DNA of 64,000 nucleotides, taken from contig NC_049979.1 in assembly GCF_000003815.2 (NCBI RefSeq), forward strand, positions 22,712,741-22,776,740. Reading direction: 5' to 3'. The DNA comes from Branchiostoma floridae (Eukaryota; Chordata; Leptocardii; Amphioxiformes; Branchiostomatidae). The position numbers and the translations under genes are program-made. The notes beneath the pieces are model-generated. The model was not told the origin of the DNA. It saw only the letters and a program-made list of their open reading frames with translations, and searched no databases. Each line of letters starts with the position of its first letter. Position 1 is the first letter of the stretch. Below, one piece after another: positions 34,471-45,832 of this stretch.

Positions 34471-34736
34471 AATGTCTCGCGCAGCCGCCTCAAAAGGGTG
34501 CTATTTAGTGCTCCCAATTGTTGGTAGCATATGGGGTAATAAAAATTTGAGGGAAAAAATTCATAAAAAATCAGCATTACATGATATGACGAAATCCACG
34601 CACAGATCTTTTTAAATGACCATTATATACCATACTGTAAAGTATCAACAACAATCGTCGAATTACAAGCGGGGCAAAACACTTTTCTGGCATTTTTTTC
34701 CCAAATGGGCGTGGCCATATAGCTCACTATGACATT

Positions 34737-35455
34737 ATCAACGGTAGTGGGGTCTTCATCACAACGGCTGGTGTACCATAGGGAAGCTTTGTTGCACCGT
34801 TGCTGTTTGTAATTTTCCAGAATGACATCGAAGAACTACCCAGCAAATCCAGCGTAAACTGCTTCATGGATGACACCTCACGGTTTAAGGACGCAAAGCC
34901 ATCGCGATATCGATACAACCAATTAACACAACCAACGCCGACTTGTATATCGTCTACAACTGGTTCCACAATTGGGGGCTGCAGCTACACTCTATTAAAT
35001 ACGAGGCCATGTGCATCAAGGCATTCCTAAGCAAAGTTAAATTACTTCATTTACATAGCAGGTGAGCTTGTTGAACCTGTTACACACACCTACACTACAC
35101 TATCAAAGTGAAACCGTGTAATTTAGGCAACAGCTGTTAAGTTACAAGTACAGTTCAAAAACTTAAAATTAAAACGGTATCATTGTAAAGTTATGGGGAC
35201 AGGGCATACAGAAAGGATCATCTTGCGGTAAACTTCAGAGTGCTAGCCAATGGCTCCGTTACCGGAGAACGAAATGTACATTTCAAATGAATCATTCAAA
35301 CCCAGGTCATGTGATCATTAATTAGCCAAAACTTACGCCCAACAGAACAATATCATGTATTAACCAAACGATTAGTTTCTATCCTAAAACAGTGCTAGAA
35401 TGGAACACCCTATCGACACACGTGGTAACATTATTCAGCACCACCAGCAAATAAT
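34737..35455 (+). mobile_element. CR1-like RT fragment, second copy with C-terminus
   Basis: It starts with the 257-base stretch also found before the gap, including 'FMDDTSRFKD', and continues past it with 'NWGLQLHSIKYEAMC' and, near 35370-35440, 'SFYPKTVLEWNTLSTHV', the C-terminal block in which LINE ORF2 ends ('S--PRT---WN-LP--VV'). The two copies differ by one base at the start (GGTGTGG versus GGTAGTGG). It may be the other haplotype of the first copy. Stops make it inactive. Confidence 0.8.
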
Positions 35456-35459
35456 TTTG

Positions 35460-37640
35460 TGCATAGTACCTCAATATACATACAAGTCTCCCTTAACCCC
35501 CAGAGGTAAAACTCGGGCAATTGTGCGGTAATGTGTAAATTCACTTGCATAATTTTGGTTCTACTTTACAAAATGTTTTCAGCAACGCCAACTCAACCGA
35601 CCACACTAATCTCTACACATTGGTGTGATGTCGCATAGTTAAGTGTGAAAGACAGAGGACGGGTTATCTGAAGCCATTTGAAGTGACAGAACACCAAAAT
35701 CTCCATCGTCGCTGAATAAATATCCCAGAGATAGGCAAACACATCGTGAACCAATAGCAGAATCGGACACGGTATGCACCGGTATTGGTAGACCAGGTAT
35801 TATTCCACGATTTACAAGAAACACAAAACTCAAAACAAAGCACACATCAAAGCTGTACAATTTCCGGTAACATCCTTAAATGACGTGTAGAATCTCTATA
35901 AAAATTGAAAACTACAGACGTAGACAATATGCACCTGGGAACACAGACCTGACTGTACATTGAGGTATAAAATTGCTGCTTATTATTATAGGTGTGACTA
36001 TTCCGCATTTTAACAGCCTAATGGGACAGGGTCTAATCCACACTAAAATACTAGTATCCAGTAAGCTCCAGTAAGAGTGGAGGAAGAAGAAGTCAACACA
36101 GTAGAATGAATCTGGAAGCCACCGTTCACATGAAATGCGTGCAGCATTTTTCGACCGAGATTTGGATGGGGGGTGAAGCAGGGTCCAGTTTGTAAGTCAG
36201 AAGTGCAAGACCCTCAAAAATCATTTTCCCTCCAAAAGAAGAAAACCAAATACCAATATTTAGTAGCGACTCAGAGTTTGCAGCACAAAAGCACAATGCA
36301 GATACGGACACATAGTAAAGCCTACACAGCGGCATGTCACAACAAGACATCACTGATGGCAAAAATCTCCAGACTACCTAGGCGATTTCGCTGTATCAAT
36401 CCGCCATTGTTATCAAGTGAAAAGAAAACGAAAAGAAACTAGAAAGGCCGACATTTGCTTAAGAGCAAATACAGCATATTTCAGCCATACCCCTTCCCAC
36501 GCAACATTGGACTGTTCCAAATCACCACTGCGCAAAAATGGAACATCCTCTTAACAGTACATTATCCCCCAAAGTGGACTGGTATTGTGAATTGATTCCA
36601 GGTAAAAACAGAGCTTGCTTCTATTTTTCAGAAAATGACAATAATCACACCTTCCATTCAAAAAATTTTCATCATGACTGAAAATTGTTGAATGACTTCA
36701 TGTAATGTCATTAACAATTTTCAGTACGATAACTAGGTGTAAGTTTAAAAAAGTATAAGCTCCTTGTGATGTGGGTACATTTATTATTGCAGTGAACTTT
36801 TTTAATTCAAGTAGGGCATACGATTTAATAATTATCAAGCAGGTGCAGGTACTGTAGGAGCGTTTGTTTTCTTCAAGCTGTAAAACTGTTAAACTGTTTT
36901 ACTTTGTATGCAATCAGCCATCGAGCCTATTCTTATTTTAGTTTAACAACTTCCTGCCAGACCCGGAAGATACGATTGAACCTTGTTCGAGGATTTATTT
37001 TCGTCTGTCTGGTCAGTCTGTTCATACCCTGGCGCTGAGAGTGTTTTATTGGGCTGAAACTCTGGCAGTTTAAAGTTACTTACAATTTAAATGTTCAAAA
37101 TTTATGTCAAACAACAACAGCACTAGGAAATGTGGCCACTATAGACAGGTGGTCACTATAGAGAAAATGCTGATCTATTGACTAGGAGCCATACGTTACA
37201 CATGATTTCAGTACACTGATCATTAATCATATAAACATTGCACAGGTAAGCCAATTGTTTAGATGTACAATTAAGTTCAAATAATTCTGAAGAGAAATAT
37301 TGATGAGAAAATAATCATTCTCGCCACTGTCTAACTTATAATTATGTATCAAAACTAAACGCAGATTTTCTAACTAACGCACCTTTCGCCGACTTCATCA
37401 AAGGACCGCCGGCTATCAATCAAACACGGCTGTTGATTAGACTTAGAGTTTCAAACAGTCGTGTGCTGTGTGCCAGTTGACAGCGAACTTCATGCTACGT
37501 GATGTTTTACATTGCTTGGACCTTCTTTCCTACAGCGGTGCTTCTACAAAATATTTAGACTGTAACACTGAGTCCCACATGTTTTATAGAATAGAATTTG
37601 ACGCAGAACAGCGTTTTTTGCTGGGTATTTTTCTTGAAAC
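35460..37640. other. no gene recognised
   Basis: Short overlapping frames only; no domain or strong exon context. The right end leads into the tandem duplication starting at about 37655. Confidence 0.4.
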
Positions 37641-37654
37641 ACGACTCAGACCGT

Positions 37655-38960
37655 GTCAGACCGTCAACAAAAGTCGCACGGCGGCTAACGGCGCAGCGAA
37701 GATACTAGCGCTATAAATAAGCACTTCAACTAAGGATGGCAACCCGTACAATATTTTTGTATACTGTTGAGCTAAGTAAAGTTTGTTGTTTGTGAGGTTT
37801 TAGTTGTCTTTGAAGCTTTGACCCGAAATATTTTAAAGTCAAACTGCTGAAGAGAAGTAAGTGACTGCTACGATTATCGTAGATATGGCCCTAAAAAAAT
37901 GGTAAAAGAAGCCTTCTCAAAAGTCTAAAATGCAAGAGCTTCCAGGGGGGCTTCGCCCACCTGGGTCCGCCCACAGTGGCCCTGCCCCCGGACCCCTGTC
38001 CGACGCTTTGAAAAAATCCTGTCGAGAAGTCTGTACGGCCTGAGTCTTCAAGTTAACGTATTGTGTGGTCCCGCTTATGAATATTAATTAGCCTTTGCTT
38101 TCCTCTTCGCTGATTGGCTGAACCATTAATTGAATTAACTCTCCCTCCGGCTAGACGCAGGTGCAGATGTCGGCTCTGTGGGGTGAACGTCCGAAAGGTC
38201 ATGGCATGGAGAACGAAAGAAAACCAATTTCCCCTAAAAAAAGTGCTGTAATTAAGCCTTTTACAGTACTTTATGCCAAAAATTTTACTTGGATTATTTT
38301 ACCAACTATCTTATGCCTATCTATACCAAATGTTACTCATACCAGGGTACAGGGGTGCAAAATATACCGTTATAAGACCGTCAACAACAGTCGCACGGAG
38401 CTAACAGCGCAGCGAAAATACCATCGCTAGCGTTTCAACTTCGGATAACAAGTTATAAGTACTGTTGAACTCAGTAACGTTAAAGTTTGTTTTTAGTTGC
38501 CTTTGACGGTTTGACCTGAAATAGTGTTACGCTAAACTCCTGAAGAGAAGTTAAGTGACTGCTGCGATTATCATAGATATGCCCCTAAGAACTGATACAA
38601 TACAAAGCCTTCTGAATAGTCTAAAATGCGAGAGCCTTAGGCGGGCTTCGCTCCCCCTGGCGGGAACACTGCTATATACGGGATCATGAGGCCCCGCTTA
38701 TGAATATTAATTAGCCTTTGGCCTCCTCTTCGCTGATTGGCTAGGTCTTTGATTCAATTAACTCTCCGGCTGACGCGCACAGGTGTGGCTCTGTGCGGGG
38801 TCACGGAAGGTCACGTCAGGAGGCCAAAAGAAAACAAATTTCCCCTCAGAAAAGTGCCAAAATTAATCATTTTAAAGTTGTTTACGTCAAAAATTTTATT
38901 CGAATCCTGTTACCAAGTATCTAATGCCTATCTATACCAAATTTCAGGTCATTTAATTGT
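37655..38960 (+). repeat. tandem duplication of a 0.6-0.7 kb unit
   Basis: Matching landmarks: AGACCGTCAACAA(A/C)AGTCGCACGG at about 37659 and 38374; AGTGACTGCT(A/G)CGATTATC at about 37860 and 38553; GAATATTAATTAGCCTTTG at about 38078 and 38700; TTATGCCTATCTATACCAAA at about 38308 and 38919 (AATGCC in the latter). The offset falls from 715 to about 615-620 bp because the second copy lacks about 95 bases of the GC-rich middle (37950-38060). An AT/GC mosaic with no coding frame. Confidence 0.8.
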
Positions 38961-39495
38961 AATACCAGGGTACAGGGGCCAAAAGTGTCCTTTTTTGGTC
39001 AAAAATTGGCCCAAAATCGCAAAAATAAGCATTTTGTTGCACTGTACACCAAAAGTGTTATTGAATTTATATGAAGGGATTATCAAGGCACATCTGTGTC
39101 AAATTTCAGCTCATTCGGTTGCAATACCAAGGTACAGGAGCCAAAAGTGTCCTTTTTTGGTCAAAAATTGGTAAACAAATCGCAAAAATAAGCATTTTGT
39201 TGTACTGTACACCAAAAGTGTTATCGAATTTATATGGGGGCATTATCAAGGCACATCTCTGTCAAATTTCAGCTCATTTGGTTGTAATACCAGGGTACAG
39301 GGGCCAAAAGTGTCCTTTTATGGTCAAAAATTGGTCAAAAAATCGCAAAAATAAGCATTTTGTTGTACTGTACACCAAAAGTGTTATCGAATTTATATGG
39401 GGGCATTATCAAGGCACATCTCTGTCAAATTTCAGCTCATTTGGTTGTAATACCAGGGTACAGGGGCCAAAATATACAGTTTTGGTCTAAAATTG
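38905..39495 (+). repeat. 163-bp tandem repeat, about 3.5 units
   Basis: Unit landmarks AATACCA(G/A)GGTACAGG(G/A)GCC start at 38961, 39123, 39286 and 39449 (spacing 162, 163, 163). Each unit includes GTGTCCTTTT(T/A)TGGTC, GCAAAAATAAGCATTTTGTTG and AATTTCAGCTCATT. A degenerate AATACCAGGGTACAGGGG also occurs at about 38337 in the preceding duplication. Period 163 is not a multiple of three, so the long frames over it (38737-39174, 39071-39490) are not expected to be genes. Confidence 0.9.
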
Positions 39496-39649
39496 ACCAA
39501 AAAATCTCAATAAAATCATTTTAGAGGCAGATATGAAAAAAAACTGAGAAAAAAGCATCAAGGTATTGGCCCATTCTACCCCTGTGCCAAATTTCAGGTC
39601 ATTCGGTCCAGGAACGGCGGAGATGAATCACTTTGAAGATTTGACAGGA

Positions 39650-40600
39650 GAAAGAAGAAAGAAAGAAACATTACGAATACAATATATTTCACCATACTAT
39701 GTATGGCTGAAATATAACAATGCTTCTAAAATCAAAATTATTAGGTGTAAAGTATGCCGGCAGCGAAAACCAAAATATTGATATTGTTTCCAACAATTTG
39801 AAATTGTTTTCCAATAATTTTAAATTGTTGAGAATTGGGCCCTTTTTTCCTTCGCAGCAGGACAGGAAAATTTTCAGCCGAGAACAGTGATAAGGCACCA
39901 ACCGGTGTGAGGACACCTGTGAGAGTCTGGTTGAAGCATCCCAGCTGTCAATCACAATTATCAGTTCAGCCAATGAAAATAATGATTAGTGATTTGACCA
40001 ACAAGGTAATGCAGCCCAATGCAGGTGCTGCATTACACTGAAATATTTTTGCATTTGTTTTGTCTTTATTCATTTTTTTCTTTTTACGTTATGACAGAGG
40101 TGGGATAATCTAATTAGGTTAGGTTGGCGTAATCAGTCAGGGCGTATCCCTGTCTTGTTTAAGGGTTTGTTATTATTATGCAAATTTCAAATGATTATAG
40201 ATAAACTTACTTTATTGTGGGTTAAGTAAACGGACCGACACGCGTTGCCAGTGGTCATTAATTTGATTTTACGGAAAACTACAGAAGCGTGCATTTTTCT
40301 TAAATTTCCAAGTTGCTGTCATCCCAGATATCACCTGATCTGGCCTAGCGCACGTGGGGCTTGTCTGCTTCTTTACAGTCTTCGGTTGTGTATATAAATG
40401 TGCTGAGAAAAATAGTACACTGTTCTTCGAGTAAACTTGGCGGTTATAACAGGCAAATATTGTCATTTATTGATATATATTTAATATTTTGAGGCCCAAT
40501 AATGTGATATGTAATGTGGTGGGAAGCTAAAACAATGTATTTTGTTCCCGTTACTCTTAAGAAATGGACGAGTTGCTCTTGCGGATGGATATAATGAGAA
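39650..40600. other. no gene recognised
   Basis: AT-rich DNA with short frames. Two adjacent similar phrases (CAATTTGAAATTGTTTTCC and CAATAATTTTAAATTGTTGAG) at about 39790 form a small palindromic/tandem patch. Confidence 0.4.
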
Positions 40601-41248
40601 AGCGAATATAAAGAGGATGCCGTCAGTAAAACTCTCAGTTCAGCTGTGACTGGTCAGGGAGTGCCCAATACTTTTTGTCGTGTCTGGGCTGTGACGGTTG
40701 CTTAGTTCAGCTGTGAATGGCTCGAGGTTTGTTTGTGGGCTTTCTGTCGTTGAGTGCAGCCGTGAGCGTGTGTACCAGCATGACTTAGGCTTCTTTGTGC
40801 GGTTAATAAGTATATTTTGTTGTTGTATCTGGCGACTTTGTTTTTTTGAGGGTTGTTAACATATTTTGCATCTGTAAGGTTTAGTTGCAGCATTGTGGTT
40901 TGCTTCTGCCCCCCGCCCGCTGTTTTATTGGGCTGAGAGGGGGCAGAGGCCGTCCATTGTGGACGCTTCCTTGTCTCGCATTTCAGGGGTTGAGACAGAT
41001 AGTCGTGTCCATTTTGTCTGAGTGGAAATTCCCACTGGACCTGTTTCCTTTGTTTGAAATTTAGCATTTTTAGTTTGAGAACCAGTAACGCCTGCAGAGG
41101 CTGCATAGTGTACTGGTTCGTACTTGGTTATTTTCTTTTTGCTGCCCGTGGTGGCTGTCTGATTTACTGGTAGTTTTCATCAGCATTTTCTGGCAGCTGT
41201 GTCTGCGCATATTTTGTTTCTTCTTTAGTATCTAGTTAATGCTGCATT

Positions 41249-41899
41249 ATGAAGCGTGATTTTTCAATAAAAGTCGCCGTGAACCGTGCTCGGTTAACGT
41301 ATGAAGAAGTGCTTACTATGCTGAGCGATGTTTCGGTTCCCATGAGCAGCCTTCAGGCTATACAGTCTCTGGGACCTAATTCTTTCGATGTGTCGTTCTC
41401 CACGATTCATGACCGCAGATTGTATGCGGGGAAACTGTCTGGTCTAGACGCCGTGGATGTGTCATCTTATGCGGCAGCGGAAGTAATTGTCACCGCTACC
41501 AGAATCCCGTATGAACTTGATGACAATTATGTCAGAAACTGGTTAGGGCAATACTGTACCGTCATCACGTCACGCTTGGTGACATACAGGGATTATCCGA
41601 CCATTTTAAACGGAAACCGTCAATACAAGGTAGTTTTGAAGCCGGGACGTAACATTCCCTCTTCTTGGAGAATGTTTGACGGTAGGATGGTTTTCTTCAG
41701 GTACGTGGGGCAACCCCGTACCTGCCTAAGATGTAACCAAGAAGGCCACGAGTCTTCGAAATGTACAGTAAACTTCTGTAATAAATGCCAGTCCATTGGG
41801 CATTCAGCCCTAGACTGTACAAACGATGTGGTGTGTCTCACCTGCAGAGAAGAGGGGCATACGGCACGCCGTTGCCCTTTGTCCTTTGTCCTTTGCTAA
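41249..41899 (+). CDS. LINE ORF1 protein, N-terminal part with three CCHC knuckles
   Basis: 216 codons from ATG. The first 150 residues look like a divergent RRM-type nucleic-acid-binding fold, including 'EVIVTATRIPYELDD'. Three CCHC zinc knuckles follow: CLRCNQEGHESSKC (about 159-172), CNKCQSIGHSALDC and CLTCREEGHTARRC, each C-x2-C-x4-H-x4-C. This layout is typical of ORF1 in Tx1-clade LINEs and of ZCCHC3-like host genes derived from them; it packages the element RNA. The stop at 41897 arises from an extra GTCCTTT (41881-41894 holds two copies); the natural continuation is the overlapping frame to 42434. Confidence 0.8.
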   Translation: MKRDFSIKVAVNRARLTYEEVLTMLSDVSVPMSSLQAIQSLGPNSFDVSFSTIHDRRLYAGKLSGLDAVDVSSYAAAEVIVTATRIPYELDDNYVRNWLGQYCTVITSRLVTYRDYPTILNGNRQYKVVLKPGRNIPSSWRMFDGRMVFFRYVGQPRTCLRCNQEGHESSKCTVNFCNKCQSIGHSALDCTNDVVCLTCREEGHTARRCPLSFVLC

Positions 41900-42434
41900 T
41901 AGAATTAAATTAGGAGCTAGTTGGTCAAAACATCAAGAACCCTCGACAGTTATGAGTCAGAACAGTGAACACCATGGTGGAGATGTTCCTCACGCTGTAG
42001 ACAAATCTGATCGGTCGGAACTGGCTCATGTCTCTGACTCGGAGTCTGTCGTATCTGATCCTAGTTCCCCCCCAGGTAGCCCTAGCAGTGTGGACCCGGA
42101 TACTTTTTCGGGTGTAAAGTCGGGTGTTTCTTCTCCGGTCGCAGAATCGGAGGTTTCGTCTCCGGCCGCAGAACCGGTGGTTGTTCCGTCTCAGGACGCG
42201 GTACCGGAGGCCGCTCTTTCTCTGGTCAAACCTGGCCTTTCTTCCTCTTCTGGTGAGGTTGCCATGGCAACACGAAAAAATGGAAAATTTGTCAAACTTC
42301 GTAAAATTGTTGCCAACAATATTTTAGGAAAACTCAACAAATTTGGTGGCTCTAGCGTAAGCCGTTCTGGCGTTATAGGACATCGAAAATGGCGCGGGCC
42401 TCAAAAGCCCCCCCCCCCCCCCCCCCCGGTCTGA
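41888..42434 (+). pseudogene. LINE ORF1, frameshifted C-terminal part
   Basis: In the frame open to 42434, the sequence after the third knuckle reads 'ANRIKLGASWSKHQE', then a low-complexity Ser/Pro/Glu/Val region with repeated 'SSPVAESEV' and 'SSPAAEPVV' units, then a basic stretch 'KNGKFVKLRKIV' and a proline run encoded by about 20 C (42409-42427). It is the continuation of the ORF1 protein, placed out of frame by the 7-bp duplication. The poly-C run is itself prone to length change. Confidence 0.65.
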
Positions 42435-42599
42435 ATAGGGTTAAAAACAACAAAGCATGTGTGTTCACGTCAGGCTTATGCTCGGCTTTTTCATAGGTAC
42501 TTTTAAAGCTGCTCATTCACCTCTCCTGGAGAGCCTCTTTCTGGCAGCACGAAAGGTGTTGGTGCTTGCCATATAATGATGAATCGATGTATACGCTAG

Positions 42600-42835
42600 T
42601 CCTTGCTTAGTTTGTGGTTATTCCGAGTCGTCCTGCCTGTGATCTGTACCCTAGATGGGGGTAACCAGTCTCTAAACTCGGAGTTCATCAGGGATCGGGC
42701 AAATGTTAGGCACAGCTGTTCGCGTCTGGTAGCAAGTGATGTCAGTCTAGTTGGTCGGACTGGCGCTTGGTCAGGCCGGAGTTCCAGACAGGAACAGCGT
42801 ACTCCAGTATCGGCCTGATGTAGCCACTATAAAAT
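42600..42835 (-). mobile_element. CR1/L2-like RT C-terminal fragment
   Basis: Minus strand reads 'GYIRPILEYAVPVWNSG' then 'LTKRQSDQLD' and, after a frame change, 'RREQLCLTFARSLMNSEF' and 'WLPPSRVQITGRTTRN'. This is the classic post-RT block of CR1-like LINEs. Truncated at both ends. Confidence 0.85.
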
Positions 42836-42839
42836 TAAA

Positions 42840-43725
42840 CAAAAATACAGCAAATGATTAATTCATAAAACTATGCAAACCATGGCAGCGCAATGTAGCA
42901 CTGGCACATCTTGAAGACTTGCTGGACAGAGGGTTTGAAGGGACTCTGAGATTCACTTCACATTCTGGGAAATATTTACAAAATGTATGTATTACAGAAG
43001 CACTAACATGGAATAGATATTAAGTATGGTAGATGAAAAACAAGCATACCCCGAATAATTACTTAGTAATGCTAAAAAAAAGACATGAAAACTGAAAGAT
43101 GCAATTTGATTCAAACAATCACTAGTAAGCTACCCATCTCCCAAGCTCTGCTATAATTGGTTCAAACAATTGCTTGTACATTACAGATTACATAATAGGC
43201 TATACTGAATCCTTCATGTACATTCCAATATCTACCAGATGAAAAAAGTACTCTTCTTCCAATGGTTACAATTGTGAACTGATATCTTTATTTAGGTTGC
43301 CATATTGAAGGGAAAGCAAAAGAAGACTGAATGTACCCCACCCCTGCCTTGTGCTTATTTTGTGGTGACCATTCCCCAAACTTGGTCACCTCGTCTCAAC
43401 TTGCTGAAATATTAAAAGTTTATTGCAGTCAGTTTGGCAGCATTGTGCAAAAAGGTAAAGATATTGCTGTTCACACACAAATACACACACACATACACAT
43501 ACACATTGCCATACTAGTACATATATCTAGATGCACACACACTAACAAGCACACACAAATACAAATGTCATGTGCAAACAAATACACATGTGCACACAAT
43601 CACTCAACGGTCAACCGACCAACCACCCACCCAAATACGAGTACTGTATCCTTTAAAAAGATGTGTTGGAAATCTCCTCAAAATAAGGGCTTGAGATATC
43701 TCAGCGAACTTGGTAATGATGGTGT
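42840..43725. other. mostly unassigned; one possible exon and a CA repeat
   Basis: A frame 43331-43456 reads 'LCLFCGDHSPNLVTSSQLA' and ends near AAAAAG|GTAAAG, which could be a donor. Just after it, 43472-43575 is a CA-rich microsatellite (CACACA/ATACACA units), so the rest of the 136-codon frame is repeat translation. Confidence 0.35.
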
Positions 43726-43729
43726 TAAC

Positions 43730-45010
43730 AATAGTAATTAATGCTGTCGGCTGTCTCTGATCCAGGAATCACTACCACACTCTCGTGTTTCGCTTTATTG
43801 ATCATTGTCATTATTTCCTGATGCCATCGCCTGGTGTTGCACGTTTTGAGAGTGAATACATGGTCCTTGTAGTAGGACTTTTTTGCAAGAGCCGGTTCTC
43901 TCTGAATGCGGTTCCTGTAGAACTTCTACGTACACAGGTTCTTGCGGTAGAAAGCTTTTTCGTAAGCCGATCAAGTGTTTGATGTGGGATGAGACCCAGG
44001 GTTTGTGTGTACTGTGTGTTTTTGTAGGTCTTGGTGGGGAAAATGTGCCCATGGCAATTTCCAGCGTGGCGTGAAAAGCATCTGTCTTAGCTGCTACTTC
44101 AACCGCATCGCGTCGAGAACTGATGTGATGTTATTCACCCGCCAAACTCGAACATGTCTGTTTCCTTCAGTTTCCGAACTCGTTTCTTTGTGGGTTTGAC
44201 CTTAGGTTTGGACTTGGGGTCCAAAGGACGCAAGAGTGATCACTGAGGCCCAGCAGCGGCAGGATGTACGGCTGTTCATTCATGTCCTTCATGTTTGTAA
44301 CTATCAGGTCAAGCAGTGCATTACCTCTAGTGTTGCTTTTTACTACTTGAGATAAGTGACTTGGCCTATAGAGTTCTAAAATGTTAGCTCTGTTGAAGTC
44401 TCCTAACAGAACAATATCACAGTCAGGGCGTTTTGTACGGATCCCATCAAGTGGTTGAGTAGTAGGTCTATGTGCATGTGGTGAGTTGGGTGGAGAGTAA
44501 ATGCCGCAGACGACTATAGCTGTCAGCGGCCTTGGTAGGCGATGCGGTCCACACCCATCCCCACAGCGGGCACAGTGTATTCAGATAATTGTCGTGAGAG
44601 TATTGTGTTCTTTAACGTACACTGCGACGCCACCACCTCTTCTGTCCTGTCTGTGTTTGGAATACACGTTAAAGCCACTCACCGCGATACCTGATGTAGG
44701 GTGGTTGCTTGATAGCCACGTTTCGGCTATCAAGCATAACTCCAACCAAGGAGCTTTTCTCCTTGATCCAACATCAACCTCATTGTGTGATAGAACCGCT
44801 TGGAGTTCTTGCTGATAAGTGACCTGAGATTGCACAAGAGCATTCTTGGAACATGGGTAGTCTTTTCTTGGAGCGGTAAAAGGACTGCAGTGAATCAAGT
44901 GTGTTACCCGGTGCCTTGTCAAACTATGCAGGTCTTTTCCCTTGTTTTGGTCTTTGTCAGCATCTGCAGATTTGCATATTAAGGTAGCTCTTTGGGCTGG
45001 AATCACCGGC
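43730..45010 (-). mobile_element. CR1-like LINE endonuclease and linker
   Basis: On the minus strand, in order: 'LCLIAETWLSSNHPTSGI' (about 44740, metal-binding ETW), 'RRGGGVAVYVKE' (about 44625), 'IVVCGIYSPPNSPH' (about 44500), catalytic 'GDFNRA' (about 44395), 'LSDHSCVLW' (about 44235), 'THKPWVSSHIKHLI' (about 43985) and 'KFYRNRIQREPALAKKSYY' (about 43910). This is an almost complete APE-type endonuclease plus the linker before RT. Frame changes separate the blocks; the RT is missing. It differs from the copy at 15.2 kb in keeping ETW. Confidence 0.85.
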
Positions 45011-45014
45011 CTGG

Positions 45015-45830
45015 TAATAATGTTGGTTAAAATTCAACGAATACGGTTTTCCCACCTTTACAGCCCCTTGGTCTGGAAAGCATTCTCAGCACCCCTGCTT
45101 CCTTTTACTGCGGCAGCAGAGGTTGCACCACAGCTCCTTATTAGGAATCGGGAAAATAGCTGTATAGAACGACGCCATGGCTGATGCTCTAACACGGAAC
45201 AGCCGGGGCTTTAGCAAAGAAGCGTAAATCTCACTTGAAGTCAGTCAGATGAGATCCCGGTATGATCAGCAACTAGTATTCAGATACACATAAGGCCACC
45301 AGCAACACTATAAAAAGTTATATGAAGACTATAGATAAAGCGTTTTAGGGACAGAGGTGCAAACCGCGGCTGCCCCTAAAAGCGCCACCCATACTGTCAA
45401 TTACCTGCATGCATGAGCTGTGCACAGCATCTTGTTGGCTACCAGCAAAGCATTCTTCTTGCCATGCCGTTCGGACACTGACAGTGAAGATTGCAGCGAT
45501 CGAGTTCATGTACACCTATAGCGTCTACAGGCCATCCTTAGTTGAGAGACTTGGGGGACTTTATTTGAAAATCCATTAGTGACGTGCACTAGGGCACACC
45601 ACTAATCTTCCTGGACTTCATAACAAGACAAAGACGTACATACAAAATATTTACATACATGTCGATAAAAAAATGGTTGTGCCATTAATATATACAGAAT
45701 GCACTATCCATGGAATAGGGCCAGCCAATACATAGTATATACACCATACAATATCAGTGAAACATGCTCAGCTAATACATAATATATCATACACAATGCA
45801 CAAAAGGGAACAAGCCAAGATCAATTTTCC
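45015..45830. other. no gene recognised; LINE 3' flank
   Basis: The right part (about 45600-45832) is probably the 3' UTR of the minus-strand LINE that follows. Nothing else recognised. Confidence 0.35.
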
Positions 45831-45832
45831 AG

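Larger units (their letters stand above)
40600..42434 (+). mobile_element. 5' part of a Tx1-like LINE: 5' UTR plus ORF1
   Basis: The open reading frames at 41249-42434 form ORF1 of a LINE. About 600 bases upstream (40620-41248) are GT-rich, unlike the AT-rich surroundings, and lack frames in this direction; they hold two AGTTCAGCTGTGA(C/A)TGG phrases (about 40638 and 40703), as expected for a LINE 5' UTR with internal promoter repeats. No ORF2 follows: after a poly-C tract the sequence changes character and a minus-strand CR1 piece begins at 42600. The element is therefore 3'-truncated or interrupted. Confidence 0.55.

Noticed and set aside
33631-34615. Frames of 244-298 codons across the gap
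   Set aside because: They are open only because N was translated as X. The real sequence on each side belongs to LINE fragments or unassigned DNA.
38737-39490. Two long overlapping frames (145 and 139 codons)
   Set aside because: They lie in a 163-bp tandem repeat, whose period is not a multiple of three; the repeated peptides come from repeat translation in shifting frames.
41620-41841. Minus-strand frame over LINE ORF1
   Set aside because: Antisense shadow of the CCHC-containing frame.
43331-43741. 136-codon frame with His/Thr-rich middle
   Set aside because: The middle is a translated CA microsatellite. Only the first 40 codons might be an exon.
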